64,000 nt of DNA from Prevotella sp. (GTDB lineage Bacteria > Bacteroidota > Bacteroidia > Bacteroidales > Bacteroidaceae). The notes beneath the pieces are model-generated. The model did not search any database. It was not told the origin of the DNA and was given only the letters and a program-made list of their open reading frames with translations. Below, piece by piece: positions 1 through 9,825 of this stretch. A program made the translations under genes and the position numbers. Position 1 is the first letter of the stretch. Each line of letters starts with the position of its first letter. The stretch spans positions 1 to 64,000 of the forward strand of contig JAJWLX010000003.1 of the NCBI GenBank assembly GCA_021636625.1, read 5' to 3'.

Positions 1-323
1 CGGGATAGTTACCCTTTCTATGGTTATAAATTGTAATTAATTATTTTATATTACATATATATATTATATATTAATATATATATATAATATACTATCTATA
101 CAGAGGATGGTAACTATCGCGAAAAAAACTGAATACTGAATACTGAATACGTTTCCCTGTAATCGGGCATTACTTCGTAATATGCTGATTTATACCGCAA
201 AATATAGTTTTCTATACCGCAAAAACATAGAGATGCGCCCCATAAGAAATAGAGTCCGTTTTTTAACGAAGTTTCAAATCGTAAGTGTTTTGCTGAAAAT
301 CACTCCTTATCACATGCAAAAAT

Positions 324-354
324 TTGGTAGATGCCGAAAATCTTCGTACCTTTG
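324..354 (+). promoter_or_regulatory. Bacteroidota-type promoter
   Basis: A -7 box TACCTTTG lies at 347-354 and a TTG at 324-326, with a 20 nt gap as expected for the Bacteroidota primary sigma factor. No obvious gene follows closely, so the transcript is either a long leader or a short RNA. Confidence 0.5.
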
Positions 355-551
355 CACCAGCAATCAAAGGAACAGCCTATTGTGCCGAAAACCGGTCATC
401 TATGAAGACCGGGGCGGGGCTTAAATGATGGCAGGCGCCGGTCATCAATGAAGACCCAGAATCGGGGCTGAAAACAGGGGTTTCCGGGTAGTTGTGATTT
501 CTAAGAACTCTTAAACACAGAACAGAGTATGATTAACTACAGCATCGTAAT

Positions 552-617
552 GCGGATTACAAATCCGCAAAGCCAAAGAGGTTAGGACGTTTTTTTAACG
601 GCGGATTGCAAATCCGC
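552..617. repeat. Pair of short palindromic repeats
   Basis: GCGGATTACAAATCCGC (552-568) and GCGGATTGCAAATCCGC (601-617) are two near-identical palindromes with 7-base arms, 49 bases apart. A third partial copy follows near 629 (GCGGGTTGCAAA). They resemble dispersed REP-like elements. Confidence 0.6.
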
Positions 618-697
618 CGAAACGCCTAGCGGGTTGCAAATTTTCGGTCATTTTCATTTCCGGTATTCCCGGTCATTCCAATTCCCAGTTATTTTCA

Positions 698-727
698 TTG
701 TATATTGCTTTTTTTTTCGTATCTTTG
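698..727 (+). promoter_or_regulatory. Promoter of the polysaccharide export gene
   Basis: TTG at 698-700 and TATCTTTG at 720-727 are separated by 19 nt. Transcription should start near 734, giving a leader of about 50 nt before the gene at 786. Confidence 0.75.
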
Positions 728-785
728 CAACAAATTTCGTAAAAATGAGTTATTATATAATAAATAGCTAGTTATAGGATCATAA

Positions 786-3425
786 ATGAATAGGAAAATC
801 ATGAAGATGAAGATAAATAAAATGAGGAAACAGTTCATCCTCTTTCTTCTGCTTGTGACGGCAGCAGGTTCGGCCTTCGCACAGAAATCCACCATGACAG
901 ACGATCAGGTGATGAGCCTGGTAGTGAGAGAGCATGAAAAAGGGTCATCAAATGCTCAGATAGTTACCAAACTGATGCAGCAGGGTGTAGATATCTCTCA
1001 GATTCGACGGGTAAGAGACAAGTATCAGCGCCAGTTGAAGCAAGGTGGTGTAACTGGCACTTCTGCCCAACTGCAGGGGAAGGAAACCTCCCGTCTTCGC
1101 ACCAACAATGGTAAACCCCGTGAAGATTATGGTAAGGGAATCAGCGAAGAATCGAAGAACTACAGTAACTATCGCATCACTGCACAGAAGGATGATCAAT
1201 ACAAGCATACTTTTGATGAGGATGACGAGGAGTATATGGATTTCCAAAACGAGATGGATGGTATTATTCCAGATACGGCGATGATGATCAAACGGCTCCT
1301 TGCTGAACGGGAAGCGAAAATCAAGAAGGTTTTCGGAAGAGATATCTTCAATAACAAAGAGTTGAGCTTCGAGCCAAATATGAATATAGCCACTCCACAG
1401 AACTATCGCTTAGGACCTGGAGATGCGGTTATCATTGACATCTATGGTGCATCACAGAAAACCATAGAAAGCACCGTTTCTCCTGATGGCGAAGTTACCA
1501 TCGAAGGCTTTGGCCCTGTATCGGTGGCTGGTTTGACCGTAGCTCAGGCAAATGCCCGACTTCGCAATACACTGGGTAGCAGATACCGTTCGAGCAAGAT
1601 AAAACTCACTGTAGGACAAACCAAGACCATTATGGTCAATGTGATGGGCGAAGTAAAAACTCCAGGCACCTATACCCTATCTGCCTTTGCCACCGTTTTC
1701 CACGCACTCTATATGGCAGGTGGCACCAACGACTTGGGTACATTGCGAAACATCAAGGTTTATCGCCATAACAAACTGGTTACCGTTGTAGATATCTATG
1801 ATTACATTCTCAATGGCAAACTGACCGGCAATGTACGTCTGGCAGATAATGATGTCATCGTTGTGGGAGCCTACGATTGTCTGGTTACGATTACCGGAAA
1901 GGTAAAGCGCCCGATGATTTATGAAATGAAGAAAAATGAGAGCGTGAACTCTCTTCTTAAATATGCTGGCGGATTTACAGGAGATGCTTACAAGAAATCA
2001 GTTCGCATCCATCGCAAGACTGGCAGAGACTATTCTGTATATAACGTAGAGGAATTCGATTTCTCCAGTTTCCATATCGACGATGGCGATTCTGTAAGCG
2101 TAGATTCCATTCTCCCTCGCTACAGCAACACCGTAGAAATCAAGGGAGCCGTCTTCCGGCCAGGCATGTACAATCTAGGAGATCAGATCAACAGTGTCCG
2201 CACATTGGTAGAACACGCAGAAGGATTGACAGAGGATGCCTTTACGGCACGCGCCGTCATGCATCGAATGAAATCGGACAGATCGCTGGAAGTGATAGCT
2301 GTAGATATTGCAGGCGTGATGAATGGTACTGTGGCTGACGTTCCACTCAAGGAAAATGATGTCCTCTTTATTCCGACAAGACAGGAAAAGATTACAGAGA
2401 GAACGCTCACCATCCGCGGAGAAGTACAATATCCGGGAATCTATCAATATGCAGAAAATGAAACGATTGAGGATTTCGTTCTGCAGGCTGGTGGATTGAC
2501 CGACAAGGCTTCAACTATTAATGTCCTGGTAAGCCGAAGAGTAAATGACGCCAAGGCAACAAGACCAGACAGTATTATAGCCAAGACCTACACGCTCGCC
2601 CTGAAAGATGGTTTTGTGGTGGACGGAACACCAGGGTTCAAGCTGATGCCTTTCGATGAAGTGAGCATCCGCAAGAGTCCTGCCTACACAGAGCAGCAGA
2701 ACGTGATGATAGAAGGCGAAGTGATGTTTGGAGGCACCTATACCCTTGACCGCCGCAATGCCAGATTAAGCGATCTCTTCAAGAAGGCTGGAGGAAGCAC
2801 AGAACAGGCGTATATCAAGGGTGCCCGCCTGATGCGTAAGGCAAACGAAGCAGAAAAAACACGTATGGAGGCTGTTCTGAAAATGCAGAGAGAACAACAG
2901 CAGAAAAATCTTCTGCAGTTGGCTGCAAGCAGTAATAATGCCAGTGCCATTACCCAGACTGCAAAAGATGCGCAGAATGCTGATCTGTTGAAGTTCAGCG
3001 TTCCTGAAGAATATCCTGTAGGCATCGACTTAGCCGAAGCGCTCAAGCATCCTGGCAGTGATGCAGATATGATTCTGCGCGAGGGTGACAGGCTGATTGT
3101 TCCACAATACAATGGAACCGTGAAAATCAATGGTTCTGTGATGTACGCCAATACGGTAGCCTATGAAAAGGGGAAGAGCATTGCCAGTTACATCGATGAA
3201 GCGGGTGGATTTGCATCTGATGCCAACAAGAGCAAGGCTTATATTATCTATATGAATGGCAAGGTAGCTAAGGTGGGGCATGGTGCCAAGGCTCAACCTG
3301 GTTGCGAGATAGTTGTTCCATCCAAGATGAAACGCAAGATGACAGTGGCTGAAACCATGAGTATGGGCAGTAGTCTTTCCAGCATCGCTGCCATGATTGC
3401 AACAATTGCCAATCTCAGCAAATAA
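786..3425 (+). CDS. SLBB-domain polysaccharide export protein (Wza-like)
   Basis: Probable outer-membrane or periplasmic component of capsule/exopolysaccharide export. The N terminus has a signal peptide (MRKQFILFLLLV..., cut near AFA-Q); the ATG at 822 is an equally good start because the first 12 residues are an unusual basic extension. A polysaccharide export (Poly_export) domain follows near residues 200-275 (RLGPGDAVIIDIYGA), then at least five SLBB-type repeats, each opening with a phrase like ITGKVKRPMIYEMKKNE or IRGEVQYPGIYQYAENE. At 879 residues it is longer than classic Wza and typical of Bacteroidota versions. It stands alone in the window with a strong terminator right after it; its capsule cluster may lie to the left. 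Confidence 0.88.
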   Translation: MNRKIMKMKINKMRKQFILFLLLVTAAGSAFAQKSTMTDDQVMSLVVREHEKGSSNAQIVTKLMQQGVDISQIRRVRDKYQRQLKQGGVTGTSAQLQGKETSRLRTNNGKPREDYGKGISEESKNYSNYRITAQKDDQYKHTFDEDDEEYMDFQNEMDGIIPDTAMMIKRLLAEREAKIKKVFGRDIFNNKELSFEPNMNIATPQNYRLGPGDAVIIDIYGASQKTIESTVSPDGEVTIEGFGPVSVAGLTVAQANARLRNTLGSRYRSSKIKLTVGQTKTIMVNVMGEVKTPGTYTLSAFATVFHALYMAGGTNDLGTLRNIKVYRHNKLVTVVDIYDYILNGKLTGNVRLADNDVIVVGAYDCLVTITGKVKRPMIYEMKKNESVNSLLKYAGGFTGDAYKKSVRIHRKTGRDYSVYNVEEFDFSSFHIDDGDSVSVDSILPRYSNTVEIKGAVFRPGMYNLGDQINSVRTLVEHAEGLTEDAFTARAVMHRMKSDRSLEVIAVDIAGVMNGTVADVPLKENDVLFIPTRQEKITERTLTIRGEVQYPGIYQYAENETIEDFVLQAGGLTDKASTINVLVSRRVNDAKATRPDSIIAKTYTLALKDGFVVDGTPGFKLMPFDEVSIRKSPAYTEQQNVMIEGEVMFGGTYTLDRRNARLSDLFKKAGGSTEQAYIKGARLMRKANEAEKTRMEAVLKMQREQQQKNLLQLAASSNNASAITQTAKDAQNADLLKFSVPEEYPVGIDLAEALKHPGSDADMILREGDRLIVPQYNGTVKINGSVMYANTVAYEKGKSIASYIDEAGGFASDANKSKAYIIYMNGKVAKVGHGAKAQPGCEIVVPSKMKRKMTVAETMSMGSSLSSIAAMIATIANLSK

Positions 3426-3450
3426 TGATAATGAAAATCCATAGAACACA

Positions 3451-3486
3451 AAAAAGCAGGCAACTATCTTCTGTTGCCTGCTTTTT
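3451..3486. terminator. Bidirectional rho-independent terminator
   Basis: A perfect stem AAAAAGCAGGCAAC / GTTGCCTGCTTTTT with an 8 nt loop sits between convergent genes ending at 3425 and 3513. A-runs and T-runs on both sides let it serve both strands. Confidence 0.9.
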
Positions 3487-3512
3487 TTATTCTTTGATCA
3501 TGATAGGGTCAT

Positions 3513-5096
3513 TTACTGTTGCTTCAGATACTCAGCACACATCTCTGCACAGCGTTCACCATCCACACCTGCCGAGACGATGCCACCAGCATATCCGGCA
3601 CCCTCACCACATGGGAAGAGACCTTGGATACGGACATGCATCAACGTTTCCCTATCACGTACGATGCGGACAGGTGAAGAGGTGCGGGTTTCCATCGCAA
3701 TAAGGGTTGCCTCATTGGTAAGGAAACCATGCGCATTCTTGCCAAAAGTCTTAAACCCTTCCTGCAGACGCTTAGAAACAAAGGATGGCATCCAGAAATG
3801 AAGCGGACTGCTGATTATTCCCGGTGCATAACTACTCTTTGGCAAATCATAGCTCAAGCGGTTGTTTACGAAATCTGCCATACGCTGCGCCGGAGCCGTC
3901 TGCTTCATATTAGCCTGCTGCCAGCACAGCTTCTCTACCCTTTCCTGAAAATACATCATTGATAATGGATCCTTCAATTCCTCTTCCGACTGTACAACAT
4001 CTTCTGGATGTGTCTCTACTACCATGCCGGAATTACTCCAGGCTGTACCACGGTTGCTAGGACTCATGCCATTTACCACCAACTGCTCAGGTCCCGTAGC
4101 TGCTGGAATCACAAAACCACCAGGGCACATACAGAAACTATACACACCACGTCCATTTACCTGAGTTACAAAACTATACTCAGCTGCAGGAAGATACTTT
4201 CCCCTACCATTCTTGTTGTGATACTGTATCTGATCGATGAGCTGCGAAGGATGCTCCAATCGAACACCCACGGCAATACCCTTCGCCTCGATTTCAATCT
4301 TCGAAGAAGCCAGATAGCGATAAACATCACGGGCACTATGACCTGTTGCAAGAATCACCGGTCCACGATAATTCTCCTCAGCACCAGTGACCAGGTTGAC
4401 TGCTTCAACCCCAATCACACGGTCACCTTCCAGGATAAAACGAGTCATCTTGGTCTGAAAATGCACCTCACCGCCACAATTGATAATCGTATTGCGCATA
4501 TTCTCAATCACGCGAGGCAACTTATCTGTACCAATATGCGGATGGGCATCTGCAAGGATGTTTGTATTGGCACCATGCTGGCAGAAAACATTCAGAATCT
4601 TATCCACGCTACCACGCTTCTTGCTTCGGGTATAGAGCTTACCGTCACTATACGCCCCGGCACCACCCTCGCCAAAACAATAGTTGCTCTCACTATCCAC
4701 CTTCTGGGTCTTGGTGATGTTGGAAAGATCCTTTTTACGCTCACGCACGTCCTTGCCACGTTCCAGAACAACAGGGCGATATCCCAGCTCTATCAAACGT
4801 AAGGAAGCAAAGAGACCGCCGGGTCCCTCTCCTACCACAATGACTCTCGGACGCGAACTTACATCAGGATATTCCGTATGGACATACTGATCATCCTGAG
4901 GCATTTCATTGATATAGGCACGTACCTTCAGATTCACGAAAATGGTACGTTGGCGAGCATCAATACTGCGTTTCAGTACACGCACCTTATTCAAGGTTCT
5001 TGCATCCAATCCTTTTTCTTTAGCCAGATAGCGCTTGATACCCTCTTCATTGGCTGCCTGCTCTGGCAGAATTCTAATCTGATATTCCTGAATCAT
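3513..5096 (-). CDS. FAD-dependent NAD(P)/FAD oxidoreductase family protein
   Basis: A 527-residue flavoprotein of the COG2509-like family, substrate unknown. An N-terminal region of about 90 residues precedes a Rossmann FAD-binding motif (VIVVGEGPGGLFASLRLIELG, near residues 85-105). A second conserved patch is FGEGGAGAYSDGKLYTR, and the C terminus has the usual FAD-contacting GEGAGYAGGIVSAGVDG. Length matches the family. It lies 69 nt downstream of the phosphodiesterase gene on the same strand and may share its transcript. Confidence 0.85.
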   Translation of the reverse strand: MIQEYQIRILPEQAANEEGIKRYLAKEKGLDARTLNKVRVLKRSIDARQRTIFVNLKVRAYINEMPQDDQYVHTEYPDVSSRPRVIVVGEGPGGLFASLRLIELGYRPVVLERGKDVRERKKDLSNITKTQKVDSESNYCFGEGGAGAYSDGKLYTRSKKRGSVDKILNVFCQHGANTNILADAHPHIGTDKLPRVIENMRNTIINCGGEVHFQTKMTRFILEGDRVIGVEAVNLVTGAEENYRGPVILATGHSARDVYRYLASSKIEIEAKGIAVGVRLEHPSQLIDQIQYHNKNGRGKYLPAAEYSFVTQVNGRGVYSFCMCPGGFVIPAATGPEQLVVNGMSPSNRGTAWSNSGMVVETHPEDVVQSEEELKDPLSMMYFQERVEKLCWQQANMKQTAPAQRMADFVNNRLSYDLPKSSYAPGIISSPLHFWMPSFVSKRLQEGFKTFGKNAHGFLTNEATLIAMETRTSSPVRIVRDRETLMHVRIQGLFPCGEGAGYAGGIVSAGVDGERCAEMCAEYLKQQ

Positions 5097-5165
5097 TTAC
5101 TTTAAAATTTGAACTTTGAAATTTGAACTTTATGATTAGCTTTATGAAAGTGATGAGTGACAAGT

Positions 5166-5711
5166 TTATACTTCCATAGTTGCCAATACATCAAATGTAT
5201 CTAACTGATACATTGTGAATTTACCATTCTCCAAGGTAGCAAACGTTGGCACATTTCCTCCTTTAGGGAAGGTGATGCTACCCGTGTTGACAATGGCTTT
5301 TCCTTCTTCATTATGAGACAGTTCCCAAAGATGCGAATGACCATAAATCATTGCATCGTAAGGACCCTTAGGCATATTCTCCTTATTGTAAATATGTCCA
5401 TGGGTCAAGAGATAGCGCTTACCGTCATCTACCAGCAGCGCATAGGTTTCCATAATTGGGAAGTCGAGGAGCATCTGATCTACTTCTGCATCACAGTTGC
5501 CTCTGACAGCAACTATCTTGTCAGCCAGATCATTCAGTCGTTCCACAATCCCTTTAGGATCAATACCTTCCGGGATTCTGTTACGCGGACCATAGTTGAT
5601 GATGTCACCCATGATACACATCATATCACACTTTTCCTTCTCAAAGAAATCGAGAACTTTTTCCAAGGCTGGCAAGCAGCCGTGAATATCTGAGAATAAT
5701 AAATACTTCAT
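5166..5711 (-). CDS. yfcE: YfcE-type metallophosphodiesterase
   Basis: A small (181 residues) calcineurin-like phosphodiesterase. The metal-binding motifs appear in order: DIHG (residues 8-11), MGDIINYGPRN, VRGNCDAE and LTHGH, with a later YGHSH. Family members hydrolyse phosphodiesters with Mn2+; the natural substrate is not known. The gene starts just downstream of a good promoter and is followed by the flavoprotein gene. Confidence 0.88.
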   Translation of the reverse strand: MKYLLFSDIHGCLPALEKVLDFFEKEKCDMMCIMGDIINYGPRNRIPEGIDPKGIVERLNDLADKIVAVRGNCDAEVDQMLLDFPIMETYALLVDDGKRYLLTHGHIYNKENMPKGPYDAMIYGHSHLWELSHNEEGKAIVNTGSITFPKGGNVPTFATLENGKFTMYQLDTFDVLATMEV

Positions 5712-5752
5712 TGTGCTTATCTATATCTGTTTCTGTTTCAATTTAACATCCG

Positions 5753-5783
5753 CAAAAGTACGCAAATTATCCGAAACCTCCAA
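5753..5783 (-). promoter_or_regulatory. Promoter of the phosphodiesterase-flavoprotein pair
   Basis: Reading the minus strand, TACTTTTG lies at 5760-5753 and TTG at 5783-5781 with a 20 nt gap. Transcription would start about 35 nt before the ATG at 5711. Confidence 0.7.
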
Positions 5784-5904
5784 ACTTTTCGAGAAGATTT
5801 AACGCTTTTATTATATATAATAATGTATAGAGAGTATTTAAAGCTATAAAAAACTATAAAATAAGGAAAATCGCCTACATATTGCCACTTTTTTAAACTT
5901 TTCT

Positions 5905-5935
5905 TTGGCAGTTTGATATAAATTTAGTACTTTTG
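5905..5935 (+). promoter_or_regulatory. Promoter of the threonine cluster
   Basis: TTG (5905-5907) and TACTTTTG (5928-5935) have a 20 nt gap. The leader that follows holds a small GC hairpin (CCCCG ... CGGGG, 5955-5971), which could be regulatory, but no leader peptide is evident. Confidence 0.7.
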
Positions 5936-6007
5936 CCCACAAGTTCTGCTTCGGCCCCGGTCGTTTCGGGGGGAGCATTACAATACCAACGCAAAATTCA
6001 ATAACGT

Positions 6008-8449
6008 ATGAAAGTATTAAAATTCGGCGGAACATCAGTTGGTTCCGTAAAAAGCATCCTCAGCTTAAAACGTATCGTTGAAAATGAGGCAAAGAAACAG
6101 AGTGTAGTGGTTGTCGTAAGCGCACTTGGCGGTATTACAGACAAACTCTTACAAACCTCTCAGCTTGCCCTCAAGGGTGATGAGTCATGGAGAGTCGAAT
6201 TCGATGCCATGGTTGATCGCCATCATAAGATGATAGATACCATCATCACCGACACAGCAGATAGAGAAAATCTTTTTAAATCAGTTGATGCCCTCTTCGA
6301 ACAGTTGAAGAGCATCTACTTCGGTGTGTATCTGATTCACGACCTCAGCGAGAAGACCCAGGATGCTATCGTGAGCTATGGAGAAAGACTCAGCTCGAAG
6401 ATTGTTGCCACACTGATTCGTGGCGCCAAGTGGTTTGACTCACGTAACTTCATCAAGACAGCTCGCCTCAATGGCAAGGGGAAACATACCCTCGACAGCG
6501 AGTTGACTAACAAATTGGTGAAGGATACCTTCGCTGACCTACCTCGCATTTCTCTCGTTCCGGGTTTCATCAGCCGCGACAAAGATACAGAACGTACCAC
6601 CAACCTCGGTCGTGGTGGTAGTGACTATACTGCAGCTATCATTGCAGCTGCTTTGAATGCGGAAGTTCTTGAGATTTGGACGGATGTGGATGGATTCATG
6701 ACTGCCGATCCACGTGTCATCAAATCAGCTTATACTATCAACGAACTGAGTTATATTGAGGCTATGGAGCTTTGCAACTTCGGTGCAAAGGTTATCTACC
6801 CTCCTACCATCTACCCGGTTTGTGTCAACAATATTCCAATCAAGGTTAAGAATACCTTCAATCCAGATGCTCCTGGTACCATTATCAAGAATAAGATAGA
6901 TAGCGACCAGAAACCTATCAAGGGTATTTCTTCTATCAATGGTACTGCGCTCATCACTGTAACCGGTCTTTCCATGGTGGGTGTCATCGGTGTAAACCGC
7001 CGTATCTTTACTGCTCTGGCTAACGAGGGCATCTCTGTATTCATGGTTTCACAGGCTTCTTCAGAGAACTCAACCTCTATCGGTGTACGTGAGCAGGATG
7101 TAGATGAAGCAGTAAACGTATTGAACCGCGAGTTCCACAACGAGATTGCAGATGGAGCCATGTATCCTATGCATGCAGAAACAGGACTTGCTACCATTGC
7201 CATCGTGGGTGAGAACATGAAGCATGCTGCAGGTATTGCCGGTAAACTCTTCGGTACACTTGGTAGAAGCGGTATTTCTGTCATTGCATGTGCTCAGGGT
7301 GCTTCTGAGACCAACATCTCATTCGTTGTAAAGAGCGATTACTTGAGAAAGTCACTCAACGTATTGCACGACAGTTTCTTCCTTTCAGAATATAAGGTTC
7401 TCAACCTCTTTATCTGTGGTGTAGGTACCGTAGGCGGAAAATTGATTGAGCAGATTAAAAAGCAGTCTGCAGACTTGATGGAACGCAGCAAGTTAAAGTT
7501 GAATGTTGTGGGTATTGCTTCTTCCAAGAATGCCATCTTCAATCGTGAAGGACTCGACTTGGAGAACTATCAGGCAGAGCTGAAGAATTCCTTGCCTAGC
7601 ACACCGGAACTCCTCCGCGATACCATCCTCGCAATGAATATCTTTAATAGCGTATTCGTAGATTGTACAGCAAGCAAGGATGTTGCGACCTTATACCAGA
7701 GCCTTCTGGAGCATAACGTGAGCGTGATTGCTGCCAATAAGATTGCAGCATCAAGTGAATATGAGAACTACGAGAAGTTGAAGAAGACAGCCATTCAGCG
7801 TGGTGTATTCTTCCGTTTCGAAACGAATGTGGGTGCCGGACTTCCTATCATCGGAACCATCAACGACCTCCGCAACTCAGGAGATAAAATCCTTAAGATT
7901 GAGGCAGTTCTCTCAGGAACACTCAACTTTATCTTTAATGCCATCTCAGGAGTAGTACCATTCTCTGAGACCGTGAAACTGGCAAAGGAGAAGGGTTACA
8001 GTGAGCCGGATCCACGCATCGACCTTAGTGGTACGGATGTCATCAGAAAGCTTGTCATCCTCTCCCGCGAGGCAGGCTATCGCGTAGAACAGGAAGATGT
8101 AGAAAAGAACCTCTTCGTTCCTGACTCATTCTTCAAGGGCAGCCTCGATGATTTCTGGAAAAAACTGCCACAGCTCGATGCCGACTTTGAGGCTAAGCGC
8201 AAGACACTGGATCTGGAGCACAAACGCTGGCGTTTCGTTGCCACCCTTGACAAGGGAAAGACCAGTGTAGGTCTGCAGGCTGTAGGTCCGGAGCACCCAT
8301 TCTACAATCTGGAAGGTTCCAACAATATCGTATTGCTCACTACAGAGCGCTACAAGGAATACCCTATGATGATTCAGGGATATGGTGCCGGTGCCAGTGT
8401 AACAGCAGCCGGTGTCTTTGCCAACATCATGAGTATTGCCAACGTTTAA
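6008..8449 (+). CDS. thrA: Bifunctional aspartokinase / homoserine dehydrogenase
   Basis: Catalyses the first and third steps from aspartate to threonine: phosphorylation of aspartate and NAD(P)H reduction of aspartate semialdehyde to homoserine. The kinase domain opens with KFGGTSVGS (residues 4-12) and contains GRGGSDYTA; paired ACT regulatory domains occupy roughly 310-460. The dehydrogenase begins near residue 470 with the nucleotide-binding GVGTVGG and has the family signature region around SGTLNFIFN. Its 813 residues match enteric ThrA. It heads thrA - ApgM-type mutase - thrC, and the ACT domains suggest end-product inhibition. Confidence 0.95.
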   Translation: MKVLKFGGTSVGSVKSILSLKRIVENEAKKQSVVVVVSALGGITDKLLQTSQLALKGDESWRVEFDAMVDRHHKMIDTIITDTADRENLFKSVDALFEQLKSIYFGVYLIHDLSEKTQDAIVSYGERLSSKIVATLIRGAKWFDSRNFIKTARLNGKGKHTLDSELTNKLVKDTFADLPRISLVPGFISRDKDTERTTNLGRGGSDYTAAIIAAALNAEVLEIWTDVDGFMTADPRVIKSAYTINELSYIEAMELCNFGAKVIYPPTIYPVCVNNIPIKVKNTFNPDAPGTIIKNKIDSDQKPIKGISSINGTALITVTGLSMVGVIGVNRRIFTALANEGISVFMVSQASSENSTSIGVREQDVDEAVNVLNREFHNEIADGAMYPMHAETGLATIAIVGENMKHAAGIAGKLFGTLGRSGISVIACAQGASETNISFVVKSDYLRKSLNVLHDSFFLSEYKVLNLFICGVGTVGGKLIEQIKKQSADLMERSKLKLNVVGIASSKNAIFNREGLDLENYQAELKNSLPSTPELLRDTILAMNIFNSVFVDCTASKDVATLYQSLLEHNVSVIAANKIAASSEYENYEKLKKTAIQRGVFFRFETNVGAGLPIIGTINDLRNSGDKILKIEAVLSGTLNFIFNAISGVVPFSETVKLAKEKGYSEPDPRIDLSGTDVIRKLVILSREAGYRVEQEDVEKNLFVPDSFFKGSLDDFWKKLPQLDADFEAKRKTLDLEHKRWRFVATLDKGKTSVGLQAVGPEHPFYNLEGSNNIVLLTTERYKEYPMMIQGYGAGASVTAAGVFANIMSIANV

Positions 8450-8482
8450 TTTCACCGTATCAATCAATAAAGGATAACAATT

Positions 8483-9733
8483 ATGAAGCATATTATTATT
8501 TTAGGCGATGGCATGGCCGACCACCCAGTAGAAAGACTGGGTGGCAAGACCTTGCTTCAATACGCCCATACACCATATATGGATATGCTTGCCAAGAAGG
8601 GCAAGACTGGAAGACTCATTACTGTACCCGACGGTTTTCTGCCAGGTTCAGAGGTTGCCAACAGCTCTATCATGGGCTACGACCAGAATGAGGTTTACGA
8701 AGGACGCGGTCCACTGGAGGCAGCCAGCATCGGCTACGAATTGAAGCCAACCGACCTGGCGCTTCGCTGCAACATCATCAACGTGCAGGATGGCAAGATC
8801 ATCACACACAATGGTGGTAATCTGGAGACAGAAGATGCTGATGTTCTCATCAAGTATCTCAATGAAACCCTAGGAAAGGACTATCCTGATGTAGAATTCG
8901 TAACAGGTATCCAGTATCGCCATCTGCTCGTGGTGCATCATGGCAATAAGCACATAGAATGTGCTCCACCTCATGATCATCCTAACGAGAACTGGCATGA
9001 ACTGCTCGTAAAACCAATCCTGCCGGAATCAGAAATTGAAGAGGGACATATCTCATGCAGCGATACTGCCGCTCTCTTGAACGAGTTGATTATCAAGAGC
9101 AAGGAACTCCTGGAAAATCATCCTTTCAATATAGAGCGCAAGAAGCGTGGCGAGCGTATGGCAAACCTTATCTGGCCTTGGGGCGGCGGTTACCGACCAC
9201 ACATGCTGACTCTTTCTCAGATGTATCCTCAAATCAAGAAGGGCTCTGTGATTTCTGCTGTTGATCTGATTCGTGGTATCGGTCATTACGCTGGTCTTCG
9301 CAACATCATCGTAGAGGGTGCCACAGGTCTTTCTGATACGAATTATGAGGGCAAGGCTGCTGCGGCTATCCAGGCTTTGAAGGATGGAGACGACTTTGTC
9401 TATGTCCATGTAGAGGCAAGTGATGAGGCAGGCCATGATGGTGATCTGGAGTTAAAGCTCAAAACCATTGAGAACCTCGACCAGCGCCTGATCAAACCAA
9501 TCGTTGATGAGGTAAGTACATGGATAGAACCTGTCTGCATCTCTGTATTGCCAGATCACCCTACTCCAGTGGAAGTTCGTACCCATGTGAAGGAACCTGT
9601 TCCTTTCCTCATCTACTATCCGGGTATCGAACCTGATCAGGTAGAGGAATACGATGAGGTAAGTTGTGTAAGCGGTAGCTATGGATTGCTGCAGCTGCAA
9701 GACTTCATGAAAGCCTTTATGGCAATCAATTAA
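8483..9733 (+). CDS. ApgM-type phosphoglycerate mutase-like protein, probable homoserine kinase stand-in
   Basis: Belongs to the archaeal-type cofactor-independent phosphoglycerate mutase family (alkaline phosphatase superfamily). The N-terminal metal motif is ILGDGMADHP and the conserved serine region is GSEVANSSIMGYD; DEAGHDGD and LPDHPTP complete the metal site. It sits between thrA and thrC exactly where thrB (homoserine kinase) is expected, and no GHMP kinase is seen. A homoserine kinase role has been proposed for this subgroup in such contexts, so here it is inferred from position; true mutase activity is the alternative. It begins 33 nt after thrA. Confidence 0.85.
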   Translation: MKHIIILGDGMADHPVERLGGKTLLQYAHTPYMDMLAKKGKTGRLITVPDGFLPGSEVANSSIMGYDQNEVYEGRGPLEAASIGYELKPTDLALRCNIINVQDGKIITHNGGNLETEDADVLIKYLNETLGKDYPDVEFVTGIQYRHLLVVHHGNKHIECAPPHDHPNENWHELLVKPILPESEIEEGHISCSDTAALLNELIIKSKELLENHPFNIERKKRGERMANLIWPWGGGYRPHMLTLSQMYPQIKKGSVISAVDLIRGIGHYAGLRNIIVEGATGLSDTNYEGKAAAAIQALKDGDDFVYVHVEASDEAGHDGDLELKLKTIENLDQRLIKPIVDEVSTWIEPVCISVLPDHPTPVEVRTHVKEPVPFLIYYPGIEPDQVEEYDEVSCVSGSYGLLQLQDFMKAFMAIN

Positions 9734-9825
9734 ATAATAACAACTTAATGATAGTTTCCAAAGCTAATTAATGATAGCGTCCGAAAGCTAATCATAAAGT
9801 TCAAATCTCAAAGTTCAAAGTAAAA

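Larger units (their letters stand above)
1..785. other. AT-rich intergenic region with no convincing gene
   Basis: No believable coding region is seen. The stretch is AT-rich at 1-120, then holds two Bacteroidota-type promoters (near 324-354 and 698-727), two short palindromic repeats (552-568 and 601-617) and two near-copies of the phrase GCCGGTCATCwATGAAGACC around 395 and 434. An 80-codon open frame at 182-424 has unlikely composition and contains the first promoter, so it is not called. Confidence 0.6.

Noticed and set aside
182..424. An 80-codon open frame at the left edge
   Set aside because: It contains a promoter sequence, has odd composition and no homology I recognise.
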